From contig JAUCBJ010006672.1 of NCBI GenBank assembly GCA_032718475.1, positions 1 through 26,323 of the forward strand: a stretch of 26,323 nt of DNA, written 5' to 3'. Origin of the DNA: Nemertoderma westbladi. Its lineage: Eukaryota; Xenacoelomorpha; Nemertodermatida; Nemertodermatidae. Position 1 is the stretch's first letter; each line of letters opens with the position of its first letter. A program made the translations under genes and the position numbers. This document shows positions 9,376-19,170 of this stretch, in pieces. The notes beneath the pieces are model-generated. The model did no database searches and had not been told where the DNA came from. It was given only the letters and a program-made list of their open reading frames with translations.

Positions 9376-9968
9376 ATATAAACGGTCTTACAGTACAAAC
9401 GGATGTAGAAAAAACCCATACAAACAAACAGACATACAAGCAAACATAGATACATACACCCCTACACGTACATGATCTGTCTGCAAGGTGATGGAATGTC
9501 GTTGAACCCAGAAGCAAAGCCGCCGACAAGTCCAATTACCAGGTTGCTCATTGCTCAGACCGCGAACTGAGCAATGAGCTGCTGCGATAAAGGGCACGGG
9601 ACGCCTCACTGCTTTTTTGTGGTGTAGCCTATCCAACATTGTGTGCACCCTATGTAAGTAACATTCTGGTACCACTAAAGGGATAATCTAGATGGTACCA
9701 TGGCCCCAGAAAGGACGGCCATATTCAACACGGGCTCCAGAGCTGCACCTAAAAGTCCTTTAATGTATTCCCCTCCTGGTCAAAACTGGTCAACGGCTGA
9801 GTAAAATCTATTTTAGTTTTCGAGTTATCGCTGTCTCCATGTCAGGCAATTTTTGCGCGGGAGGTTTAAACATAGAAACTTACAAGGCAATTATCTCGGA
9901 AATACTGCCAATGTTGACCCTATCTGGCCCGGGCTATTTTACAACGTATACCTACTGTAATTGGCCCT
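9376..9968. other. Unassigned DNA upstream of the LINE, with AAAC/CATA-rich simple sequence
   Basis: The stretch 9365-9465 is rich in CAAACAAACA and ACATACA motifs. The rest holds no recognised coding region. Overlapping minus-strand open frames at 9302-9675 lie in two frames and end in the simple sequence, so I do not call them genes. It may be more transposon DNA of an unknown type. Confidence 0.4.
9546..9579. repeat. Perfect 13-bp hairpin with 8-base loop
   Basis: GCTCATTGCTCAG (9546-9558) is the exact reverse complement of CTGAGCAATGAGC (9567-9579), with loop ACCGCGAA. It is GC-balanced in an AT-rich region, so it is unlikely to be a compositional accident. Confidence 0.7.
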
Positions 9969-9995
9969 GGGGGGGGGGGGGGGGGGGGGGGGGGG
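9969..9995. repeat. 27-base G homopolymer
   Basis: An uninterrupted run of G follows TTGGCCCT. It could form G-quadruplex structures and its assembled length is likely to be inexact. Confidence 0.9.
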
Positions 9996-10044
9996 TCATT
10001 TTAGAAATTTCTTTTATCTTGGCTCAAAAATTACACTTTTTATG

Positions 10045-10575
10045 GTATAAAGGTTTTCGTGTCGCTGATCACGATAAAACTTGTTAAAAATATTTTCTGG
10101 CAATCAACCATTATGTTTGGTGCTATTTTGGTCCCCCAAGACAAAAAGTAAAGTACAAAAATGTAGAAAAGTGTCAACTAAAAAATGTTGTGTTTGGTTT
10201 GATAATTCTGAACGTATACGGGTTTTCGGGTCGCTCGCTGATCATGATGAAACCAGTTATAAACATTTCTGGTCAATGCAAACCCAATTTTGGTGTCATT
10301 CTGGTGCCCCAGAATGAAAATTACAAGTAGTACAAAATTATATACTGTTAAATTTTGCTTTTGGTTGGGTAATTCTGAAATTATACTGGTTTTCAAGGTC
10401 GCTGATCACGATACAACTCATTAAATATCATTCGTGGTAACGTAACTATAATTTTTGCTGCTTGTCAGGTGGGACAAAAAATACAAGTTGCAAAAAATTT
10501 CAAACGGCAAAAATCGAATTTGGTTGGATAATACGATATTTTTGAGTGTCATATTCGTGATCAGCGTCACAGAAA
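10045..10575. repeat. Degenerate tandem repeat, ~165-175-bp unit, ~3 copies, plus an inverted core copy
   Basis: The core GCTGATCACGAT/GCTGATCATGAT recurs at 10064, 10237 and 10401 (spacings 173 and 164). Each copy is preceded by GGTTTTC and followed in order by a AAA-rich stretch, a GGTGyyATTyTGGTsCCCCAAGA-type block and TTTGGTTgGATAATTCTGAA before the next core. A fourth core occurs in reverse orientation at about 10552-10569. The copies are strongly diverged, so the array is old. Confidence 0.65.
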
Positions 10576-11200
10576 CTCCATAATGTCTAAAAATCAGTTT
10601 TATTTGATGATAATTTTTGATTATCAAATTTGTGCTGACTTGTATTTTTCTTGATGGATCCCGACCGGTGTGTTTCGAGTTGTATGGCAAATACGCGTCG
10701 CCGCGTCCGCTTTGTCACTGAAAGGCTTGGGGCTGAAAGACCGATATTATAAATATCTGAGTTTGAAGCTTGTGGCTATTAATCAGATATATATGTGTAC
10801 CGGTAATACAACACAATTAGTATTGCACAATGACAGCGCAGCAGTGACGATGACGACGGTTTAAACAGTTTAACTTATACTCTGAATATTAGCCAACTGA
10901 ATCATAATTAACACTGAGTAACAGTTATACAGACATTGCATGGAAGATTACACATATTACCTACTGTGTTGGCCTACCAATAGATGCGTGGTAATTGATG
11001 GTGTGCCGGCCCACTATTGGTTGGTTTACTTCCCTTGGCCACTCCTTGTCTCCCCTGGCCCTGTGCTGGCTTCCCCCTGAGATGTATTGGTATCTCTCTC
11101 CAGCTGGCAGTGTATGTTGCCTTATTCCCTCTGGTATGCAATATTGCTCTGGACAATATTGCATATCTAATCATAATTCCTAAATCACGACTTCCCCGTT
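10576..11200. other. No gene recognised; contains a perfect hairpin
   Basis: Short open frames here (10670-10864 plus; 10961-11174 in two minus frames) show no family motif and overlap one another. TATGCAATATTG (11135-11146) pairs perfectly with CAATATTGCATA (11154-11165) around a 7-base loop. Confidence 0.4.
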
Positions 11201-11204
11201 TTCT

Positions 11205-11262
11205 CGCTGGGTGGTGCAGCGGATCGGATCCGCTAACAGTTTTGATTCGAAATATTTAAAAA
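11205..11262 (+). repeat. Possible tRNA-derived SINE head
   Basis: GGGTGGTGCAGCGGAT resembles a Pol III box A, and about 25 bases later GTTTTGATTCGAA resembles a degenerate box B (8 of 10 to GGTTCGATTC). No tRNA cloverleaf can be drawn with confidence, and the 3' part and any target duplication are not identified. Confidence 0.25.
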
Positions 11263-11537
11263 AGATAAGGATTTGCGTCCAGTCCCACCTAGCCCCCCCC
11301 CCCCCCCCTCAGTAGTCTCATATCTGTATAACAAATTTCATAGCATTGATTGCGATTAAAAAATTTTGTGGGTGGAGTGGGGATTCTAATTGTGAAAAAT
11401 ATTGTATATTAAATGAAAGCGTGTATTGTTAATAGCCCAGACCATACATGCAAAACCAAATAAGCCCCTCCTGTTTCCCTAAAGTTTCAGTAAACATTGA
11501 TCTTTAAAATAAACTATCATAGCTTCTGTTATTCAAC
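11263..11537 (-). other. Probable 3' UTR and downstream flank of the stefin gene
   Basis: On the minus strand this follows the stefin stop codon. It has a 16-C run on the plus strand at 11293-11308. No AATAAA is seen on the minus strand; AATATA near 11404-11411 is a weak variant signal at best. Confidence 0.35.
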
Positions 11538-11708
11538 TTAAATAAAGTAAGTTAATGCAGCTTCTTCCTCGTGGAATTCTATATTCTGGAGAACTTCCTT
11601 CCCGTCCAATCCTGCGTATATTCGCAGATGAATAAAATTCCCGTTTCCAACGTCCACCTTGACAAAGTAGTTGGTACCAGCAACACGTTGAATGCCGTAT
11701 TCAGTAGC
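11538..11708 (-). CDS. Stefin (cystatin A/B family) terminal coding exon, 56 codons plus stop
   Basis: Read on the minus strand from 11708 to the TAA at 11540-11538, the exon starts ATEYGIQRVAGTNYFVKV, continues GNGNFIHLRIY, AGLDGKEVL and ends EEAALTYFI. QRVAG fits the QxVxG inhibitory loop that wedges into papain-type protease active sites. VAGTNYFxKV, FxHLRxY/F and the terminal LTYF are hallmark stefin (type 1 cystatin) features, in the correct order and spacing for the C-terminal ~55 of ~98 residues. Stefins are cytosolic inhibitors of cathepsins B, H and L. No disulfide cysteines occur, as expected. The exon is intact. It begins directly after a good acceptor AG, in phase 0. Earlier exons must lie beyond the 14.6-kb satellite and outside the window, so I cannot tell whether the gene is whole or a stranded exon. 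Confidence 0.88.
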   Translation of the reverse strand, partial: ATEYGIQRVAGTNYFVKVDVGNGNFIHLRIYAGLDGKEVLQNIEFHEEEAALTYFI

Positions 11709-11730
11709 CTGTGTGGAAAAATAAATGGAA
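11709..11730 (-). promoter_or_regulatory. 3' splice acceptor of the stefin terminal exon
   Basis: The minus strand reads TTCCATTTATTTTTCCACAC-AG followed by GCTACTGAA. A pyrimidine-rich tract runs directly into a CAG, and the coding match to stefins starts at the next base. This acceptor is also the terminal unit of the minisatellite. Confidence 0.75.
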
Positions 11731-12454
11731 CCAGTTGAGTGCCGTATTCAGTAGCCTGTGTGGAAAAATAAATGGAACCAGTTGAGTGCCGTATACAGTA
11801 GGCCCTAGCCTGTGTGGAAAAATAAATGGAACCAGTTGAATGCCGTATTCAGTAGGCCCTAGCCTGTGTGGAAAAATAAATGGAACCAGTTGAGTGCCGT
11901 ATACAGTAGGCCCTAGCCTGTGTGGAATAATAAATGGAACCATTTGAGTGCCGTATACAGTAGGCCCTAGCCTGTGTGGAAAAATAAATGGAACCAGTTG
12001 AGTGCCGTATACAGTAGGCCCTAGCCTGTGTGGAAAAATAAATGGAACAAGTTGAGTGCCGTATTCAGTAGTCTGTATGGAAAAATAAATGGAACCAATT
12101 GAGTGCCGTATTCAGTAGCCTGTGTGGACAAATAAATGGAACCAGTTGAGTGCCGTATACAGTAGGCCCTAGCCTGTGTGGAAAAATAAATGGAACCAGT
12201 TGAGTGCCGTATACAGTAGGCCCTAGCCTGTGTGGAAAAATAAATGGAACAAGTTGAGTGCCGTATTCAGTAGTCTGTATGGAAAAATAAATGGAACCAA
12301 TTGAGTGCCGTATTCAGTAGCCTGTATGGACAAATAAATGGAACCAATTGAGTGCCGTATTCAGTAGCCTGTGTGGACAAATAAATGGAACCATTTGAGT
12401 GCCGTATACAGTAGGCCCTAGCCTGTGTGGAAAACTAAATGGAACCAGTTGAGT

Positions 12455-13585
12455 GCCGTATTCAGTAGGCCCTAGCCTGTGTGGAAAAATAAATGGAACC
12501 AGTTGAGTGCCGTATTCAGTAGGCCCTAGCCTGTGTGGAAAAATAAATGGAACCAGTGGAGTGCCGTATTCAGTAGGCCCTAGCCTGTGTGGAAAAATAA
12601 ATGGAACCAGTTGAGTGCCGTATTCAGTAGGCCCTAGCCTGTGTGGAAAAATAAATGGAACAAGTTGAGTGCCGTATTCAGTAGTCTGTATGGAAAAATA
12701 AATGGAACCAGTGGAGTGCCGTATTCAGTAGGCCCTAGCCTGTGTGGAAAAATAAATGGAACCAGTTGAGTGCCGTATTCAGTAGGCCCTAGCCTGTGTG
12801 GAAAAATAAATGGAACAAGTTGAGTGCCGTATTCAGTAGGCCCTAGATTGTGTGGAAAAATAAATGGAACCAATTGAGTGCCGTATTCAGTAGCCTGTGT
12901 GGACAAATAAATGGAACCAGTTGAGTGCCGTATTCAGTAGCCTGTGTGGAAAAATAAATGGAACCAGTTGAGTGCCGTATTCAGTAGCCTGTGTGGAAAA
13001 ATAAATGGAACCAGTTGAGCGCCGTATTTAGTAGGCCCTAGCCTGTGTGGAAAAATAAATGGAACCAGTTGAGTGCCGTATTCAGTAGGCCCTAGCCTGT
13101 GTGGAAAAATAAATGGAACCAGTGGAGTGCCGTATTCAGTAGGCCCTAGCCTGTGTGGAAAAATAAATGGAACCAGTTGAGTGCCGTATTCAGTAGGCCC
13201 TAGCCTGTGTGGAAAAATAAATGGAACAAGTTGAGTGCCGTATTCAGTAGTCTGTATGGAAAAATAAATGGAACCAGTGGAGTGCCGTATTCAGTAGGCC
13301 CTAGCCTGTGTGGAAAAATAAATGGAACCAGTTGAGTGCCGTATTCAGTAGGCCCTAGCCTGTGTGGAAAAATAAATGGAACAAGTTGAGTGCCGTATTC
13401 AGTAGGCCCTAGATTGTGTGGAAAAATAAATGGAACCAATTGAGTGCCGTATTCAGTAGCCTGTGTGGACAAATAAATGGAACCAGTTGAGTGCCGTATT
13501 CAGTAGCCTGTGTGGAAAAATAAATGGAACCAGTTGAGTGCCGTATTCAGTAGCCTGTGTGGAAAAATAAATGGAACCAGTTGAG
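12455..13585. repeat. Higher-order tandem duplication, period 566 bp
   Basis: The block of about 12455-13019 is repeated directly as 13021-13585. The same order of 47- and 54-bp units and the same private variants occur at offset 566: AACCAGTGG, AACAAG, AGATTGTG and GGACAAATAAAT. Related blocks recur near 15443, 17915 and 19131. Confidence 0.8.
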
Positions 13586-14829
13586 TGCCGTATTCAGTAG
13601 CCTGTGTGGAAAAATAAATGGAACCAGTTGAGTACCGTATTCAGTAGCCTGTGTGGAAAAATAAATGGAACCAGTTGAGCGCCGTATTCAGTAGGCCCTA
13701 GCCTGTGTGGAAAAATAAATGGAACCAGTTGAGTGCCGTATTAAGTAGGCCCTAGCCTGTGTGGAAAAATAAATGGAACCAGTTGAGTGCCGTATTCAGT
13801 AGGCCCTAGCCTGTGTGGAAAAACAAATGGAACCAGTTGAGTGCCGTATTCAGTAGGCCCTATAGCCTGTGTGGAAAAATAAATGGAACCAGTTGAGTGC
13901 CGTATACAGTAGGCCCTAGCCTGTGTGGAAAAATAAATGGAACCAGTTGAGTGCCGTATTCAGTAGGCCCTAGCCTGTGTGGAAAAATAAATGGAACCAG
14001 TTGAGTGCCGTATTCAGTAGTCTGTATGGAAAAATAAATGGAACCAATTGAGTGCCGTATTCAGTAGGCCCTAGCCTGTGTGGAAAACTAAATGGAACCA
14101 GTTGAGTGCCGTATTCAGTAGGCCCTAGCCTGTGTGGAAAAATAAATGGAACCAGTTGAGTGCCGTATACAGTAGGCCCTAGCCTGTGTGGAAAAATAAA
14201 TGGAACCAGTTGAGTGCCGTATTCAGTAGGCCCTAGCCTGTGTGGAAAAATAAATGGAACCAGTTGAGTGCCGTATTCAGTAGGCCCTATAGCCTGTATG
14301 GAAAAATAAATGGAACCAGTTGAGTGCCGTATACAGTAGGCCCTAGCCTGTGTGGAAAAATAAATGGAACCAGTTGAGTGCCGTATTCAGTAGGCCCTAT
14401 CCTGTGTGGAAAAGTAAATGGAACCAGTTGAGTGCCGTATTCAGTAGTCTGTATGGAAAAATAAATGGAACCAATTGAGTGCCGTATTCAGTAGGCCCTA
14501 GCCTGTGTGGAAAAATAAATGGAACCAGTTGAGTGCCGTATTCAGTAGCCTGTGTGGAAAAATAAATGGAACCAGTTGAGTGCCGTATTCAGTAGCCTGT
14601 GTGGAAAAATAAATGGAAGCAGTTGAGTGCCGTATTCAGTAGGCCCTATAGCATGTGTGGAAAAATAAATGGAACCAGTTGAGTGCCGTATTCAGTAGGC
14701 CCTATAGCCTGTGTGGAAAAATAAATGGAACCAGTTGAGTGCCGTATTCAGTAGGCCCTAGCCTGTGTGGAAAAATAAATGGAACCAGTTGAGTGCCGTA
14801 TTCAGTAGGCCCTAGCCTGTGTGGAAAAA

Positions 14830-17800
14830 TAAATGGAACCAGTAGAATGCCATATTCAGCAGGCCCTAGCCTGTGTGGAAAAATAAATGGAACCAGTTGA
14901 GTGCCGTATTCAGTAGCCTGTGTGGAAAAATAAATGGAACCAGTTGAGTGCCGTATTCAGTAGCCTGTGTGGAAAAATAAATGGAAGCAGTTGAGTGCCG
15001 TATTCAGTAGGCCCTATAGCATGTGTGGAAAAATAAATGGAACCAGTTGAGTGCCGTATTCAGTAGGCCCTATAGCCTGTGTGGAAAAATAAATGGAACC
15101 AGTTGAGTGCCGTATTCAGTAGGCCCTAGCCTGTGTGGAAAAATAAATGGAACCAGTTGAGTGCCGTATTCAGTAGGCCCTATCCTGTGTGGAAAAGTAA
15201 ATGGAACCAGTTGAGTGCCGTATTCAGTAGTCTGTATGGAAAAATAAATGGAACCAGTTGAGCGCCGTATTCAGTAGGCCCTAGCCTGTGTGGAAATATA
15301 AAGGGAACCAGATGAATGCCGTATTCAGTAGGCCCTATCCTGTGCGGAAAAATAAATGGAACCAGTGGAGTGCCGTATTCAGTAGGCCCTAGCCTGTGTG
15401 GAAAAATAAATGGAACCAGTTGAGTGCCGTATTCAGTAGGCCCTAGCCTGTGTGGAAAAATAAATGGAACAAGTTGAGTGCCGTATTCAGTAGTCTGTAT
15501 GGAAAAATAAATGGAACCAGTGGAGTGCCGTATTCAGTAGGCCCTAGCCTGTGTGGAAAAATAAATGGAACCAGTTGAGTGCCGTATTCAGTAGGCCCTA
15601 GCCTGTGTGGAAAAATAAATGGAACAAGTTGAGTGCCGTATTCAGTAGGCCCTAGATTGTGTGGAAAAATAAATGGAACCAATTGAGTGCCGTATTCAGT
15701 AGCCTGTGTGGACAAATAAATGGAACCAGTTGAGTGCCGTATTCAGTAGCCTGTGTGGAAAAATAAATGGAACCAGTTGAGTGCCGTATTCAGTAGCCTG
15801 TGTGGAAAAATAAATGGAACCAGTTGAGCGCCGTATTTAGTAGGCCCTAGCCTGTGTGGAAAAATAAATGGAACCAGTTGAGTGCCGTATTCAGTAGGCC
15901 CTAGCCTGTGTGGAAAAATAAATGTAACCAGTGGAGTGCCGTATTCAGTAGGCCCTAGCCTGTGTGGAAAAATAAATGGAACCAGTTGAGTGCCGTATTC
16001 AGTAGGCCCTAGCCTGTGTGGAAAAATAAATGGAACAAGTTGAGTGCCGTATTCAGTAGTCTGTATGGAAAAATAAATGGAACCAGTGGAGTGCCGTATT
16101 CAGTAGGCCCTAGCCTGTGTGGAAAAATAAATGGAACCAGTTGAGTGCCGTATTCAGTAGCCTGTGTGGAAAAATAAATGGAACCAGTTGAGCGCCGTAT
16201 TTAGTAGGCCCTAGCCTGTGTGGAAAAATAAATGGAACCAGTTGAGTGCCGTATTCAGTAGGCCCTAGCCTGTGTGGAAAAATAAATGGAACCAGTGGAG
16301 TGCCGTATTCAGTAGGCCCTAGCCTGTGTGGAAAAATAAATGGAACCAGTTGAGTGCCGTATTCAGTAGGCCCTAGCCTGTGTGGAAAAATAAATGGAAC
16401 AAGTTGAGTGCCGTATTCAGTAGTCTGTATGGAAAAATAAATGGAACCAGTGGAGTGCCGTATTCAGTAGGCCCTAGCCTGTGTGGAAAAATAAATGGAA
16501 CCAGTTGAGTGCCGTATTCAGTAGGCCCTAGCCTGTGTGGAAAAATAAATGGAACAAGTTGAGTGCCGTATTCAGTAGCCTGTGTGGAAAAATAAATGGA
16601 ACCAGTTGAGTGCCGTATTCAGTAGCCTGTGTGGAAAAATAAATGGAACCAGTTGAGTGCCGTATTCAGTAGCCTGTGTGGAATAATAAATGGAACCAGT
16701 TGAGTACCGTATTCAGTAGCCTGTGTGGAAAAATAAATGGAACCAGTTGAGCGCCGTATTCAGTAGGCCCTAGCCTGTGTGGAAAAATAAATGGAACCAG
16801 TTGAGTGCCGTATTAAGTAGGCCCTAGCCTGTGTGGAAAAATAAATGGAACCAGTTGAGTGCCGTATTCAGTAGGCCCTAGCCTGTGTGGAAAAATAAAT
16901 GGAACCAGTTGAGTGCCGTATTCAGTAGCCTGTGTGGACAAATAAATGGAACCAGTTGAGTGCCGTATTCAGTAGCCTGTATGGAAAAATAAATGGAACC
17001 AGTTGAGCGCCGTATTCAGTAGGCCCTATAGCCTGTGTGGAAAAATAAATGGAACCAGTTGAGTGCCGTATACAGTAGGCCCTAGCCTGTGTGGAAAAAT
17101 CAATGGAACCAGTTGAGTGCCGTATTCAGTAGGCCCTAGCCTGTGTGGAAAAATAAATGGAACCAGTTGAGTGCCGTATTCAGTAGTCTGTATGGAAAAA
17201 TAAATGGAAACAATTGAGTGCCGTATTCAGTAGGCCCTAGCCTGTGTGGAAAAATAAATGGAACCAGTTGAGTGCCGTATTCAGTAGCCTGTGTGGAAAA
17301 ATAAATGGAACCAGTAGAATGCCATATTCAGCAGGCCCTAGCCTGTGTGGAAAAATAAATGGAACCAGTTGAGTGCCGTATTCAGTAGCCTGTGTGGAAA
17401 AATAAATGGAACCAGTTGAGTGCCGTATTCAGTAGCCTGTGTGGAAAAATAAATGGAAGCAGTTGAGTGCCGTATTCAGTAGGCCCTATAGCCTGTGTGG
17501 AAAAATAAATGGAACCAGTTGAGTGCCGTATTCAGTAGGCCCTATAGCCTGTGTGGAAAAATAAATGGAACCAGTTGAGTGCCGTATTCAGTAGGCCCTA
17601 GCCTGTGTGGAAAAATAAATGGAACCAGTTGAGTGCCGTATTCAGTAGGCCCTATCCTGTGTGGAAAAGTAAATGGAACCAGTTGAGTGCCGTATTCAGT
17701 AGTCTGTATGGAAAAATAAATGGAACCAGTTGAGCGCCGTATTCAGTAGGCCCTAGCCTGTGTGGAAATATAAAGGGAACCAGTTGAATGCCGTATTCAG

Positions 17801-18527
17801 TAGGCCCTATCCTGTGCGGAAAAATAAATGGAACCAGTGGAGTGCCGTATTCAGTAGGCCCTAGCCTGTGTGGAAAAATAAATGGAACCAGTTGAGTGCC
17901 GTATTCAGTAGGCCCTAGCCTGTGTGGAAAAATAAATGGAACAAGTTGAGTGCCGTATTCAGTAGTCTGTATGGAAAAATAAATGGAACCAGTGGAGTGC
18001 CGTATTCAGTTGGCCCTAGCCTGTGTGGAAAAATAAATGGAACCAGTTGAGTGCCGTATTCAGTAGGCCCTAGCCTGTGTGGAAAAATAAATGGAACAAG
18101 TTGAGTGCCGTATTCAGTAGGCCCTAGATTGTGTGGAAAAATAAATGGAACCAATTGAGTGCCGTATTCAGTAGCCTGTGTGGACAAATAAATGGAACCA
18201 GTTGAGTGCCGTATTCAGTAGCCTGTGTGGAAAAATAAATGGAACCAGTTGAGTGCCGTATTCAGTAGCCTGTGTGGAAAAATAAATGGAACCAGTTGAG
18301 CGCCGTATTTAGTAGGCCCTAGCCTGTGTGGAAAAATAAATGGAACCAGTTGAGTGCCGTATTCAGTAGGCCCTAGCCTGTGTGGAAAAATAAATGGAAC
18401 CAGTGGAGTGCCGTATTCAGTAGGCCCTAGCCTGTGTGGAAAAATAAATGGAACCAGTTGAGTGCCGTATTCAGTAGGCCCTAGCCTGTGTGGAAAAATA
18501 AATGGAACAAGTTGAGTGCCGTATTCA
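14830..18527. repeat. Higher-order duplication, offset 2,472 bp (14830-16055 and 17302-18527)
   Basis: The rare variant AGTAGAATGCCATATTCAGC at 14841 recurs at 17313. Downstream variants follow at the same offset, including GGAAGCAG, GGAAATATAAAGG, CCTGTGCGG and AGATTGTG. A few point differences (for example AGATGAATGCC versus AGTTGAATGCC) show it is older than the 2,222-bp duplication. Confidence 0.75.
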
Positions 18528-18529
18528 GT

Positions 18530-19170
18530 AGCCTGTATGGAAAAATAAATCGAACCAGTTGAGTGCCGTATTCAGTAGTCTGTATGGAAAAATAAATGGA
18601 ACCAGTTGAGCGCCGTATTTAGTAGGCCCTAGCCTGTGTGGAAAAATAAATGGAACAAGTTGAGTGCCGTATTCAGTAGCCTGTATGGAAAAATAAATCG
18701 AACCAGTTGAGTGCCGTATTCAGTAGTCTGTATGGAAAAATAAATGGAACCAGTTGAGTGCCGTATTCAGTAGGCCCTAGCCTGTGTGGAAAAATAAATG
18801 GAACAAGTTGAGTGCCGTATTCAGTAGCCTGTATGGAAAAATAAATCGAACCAGTTGAGTGCCGTATTCAGTAGTCTGTATGGAAAAATAAATGGAACCA
18901 GTTGAGCGCCGTATTTAGTAGGCCCTAGCCTGTGTGGAAAAATAAATGGAACCAGTTGAGTGCCGTATTCAGTAGGCCCTAGCCTGTGTGGAAAAATAAA
19001 TGGAACCAGTGGAGTGCCGTATTCAGTAGGCCCTAGCCTGTGTGGAAAAATAAATGGAACCAGTTGAGTGCCGTATTCAGTAGGCCCTAGCCTGTGTGGA
19101 AAAATAAATGGAACAAGTTGAGTGCCGTATTCAGTAGCCTGTATGGAAAAATAAATCGAACCAGTTGAGT
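18530..19170. repeat. Local higher-order repeat, 148-bp period
   Basis: The private variant AATAAATCGAACC occurs with its CG at 18551, 18699, 18847 and 19157. The first three are spaced by 148 bp (47+54+47). Confidence 0.7.

Noticed and set aside
9302-9675. Minus-strand open frames of 77 and 95 codons
   Set aside because: They overlap in different frames, run through simple sequence and match nothing beyond the DKTLPIETGDF stretch already assigned to the LINE.
10961-11259. Four overlapping open frames of 62-80 codons on both strands
   Set aside because: No family motif, and mutually overlapping in a stop-poor GC-richer patch.
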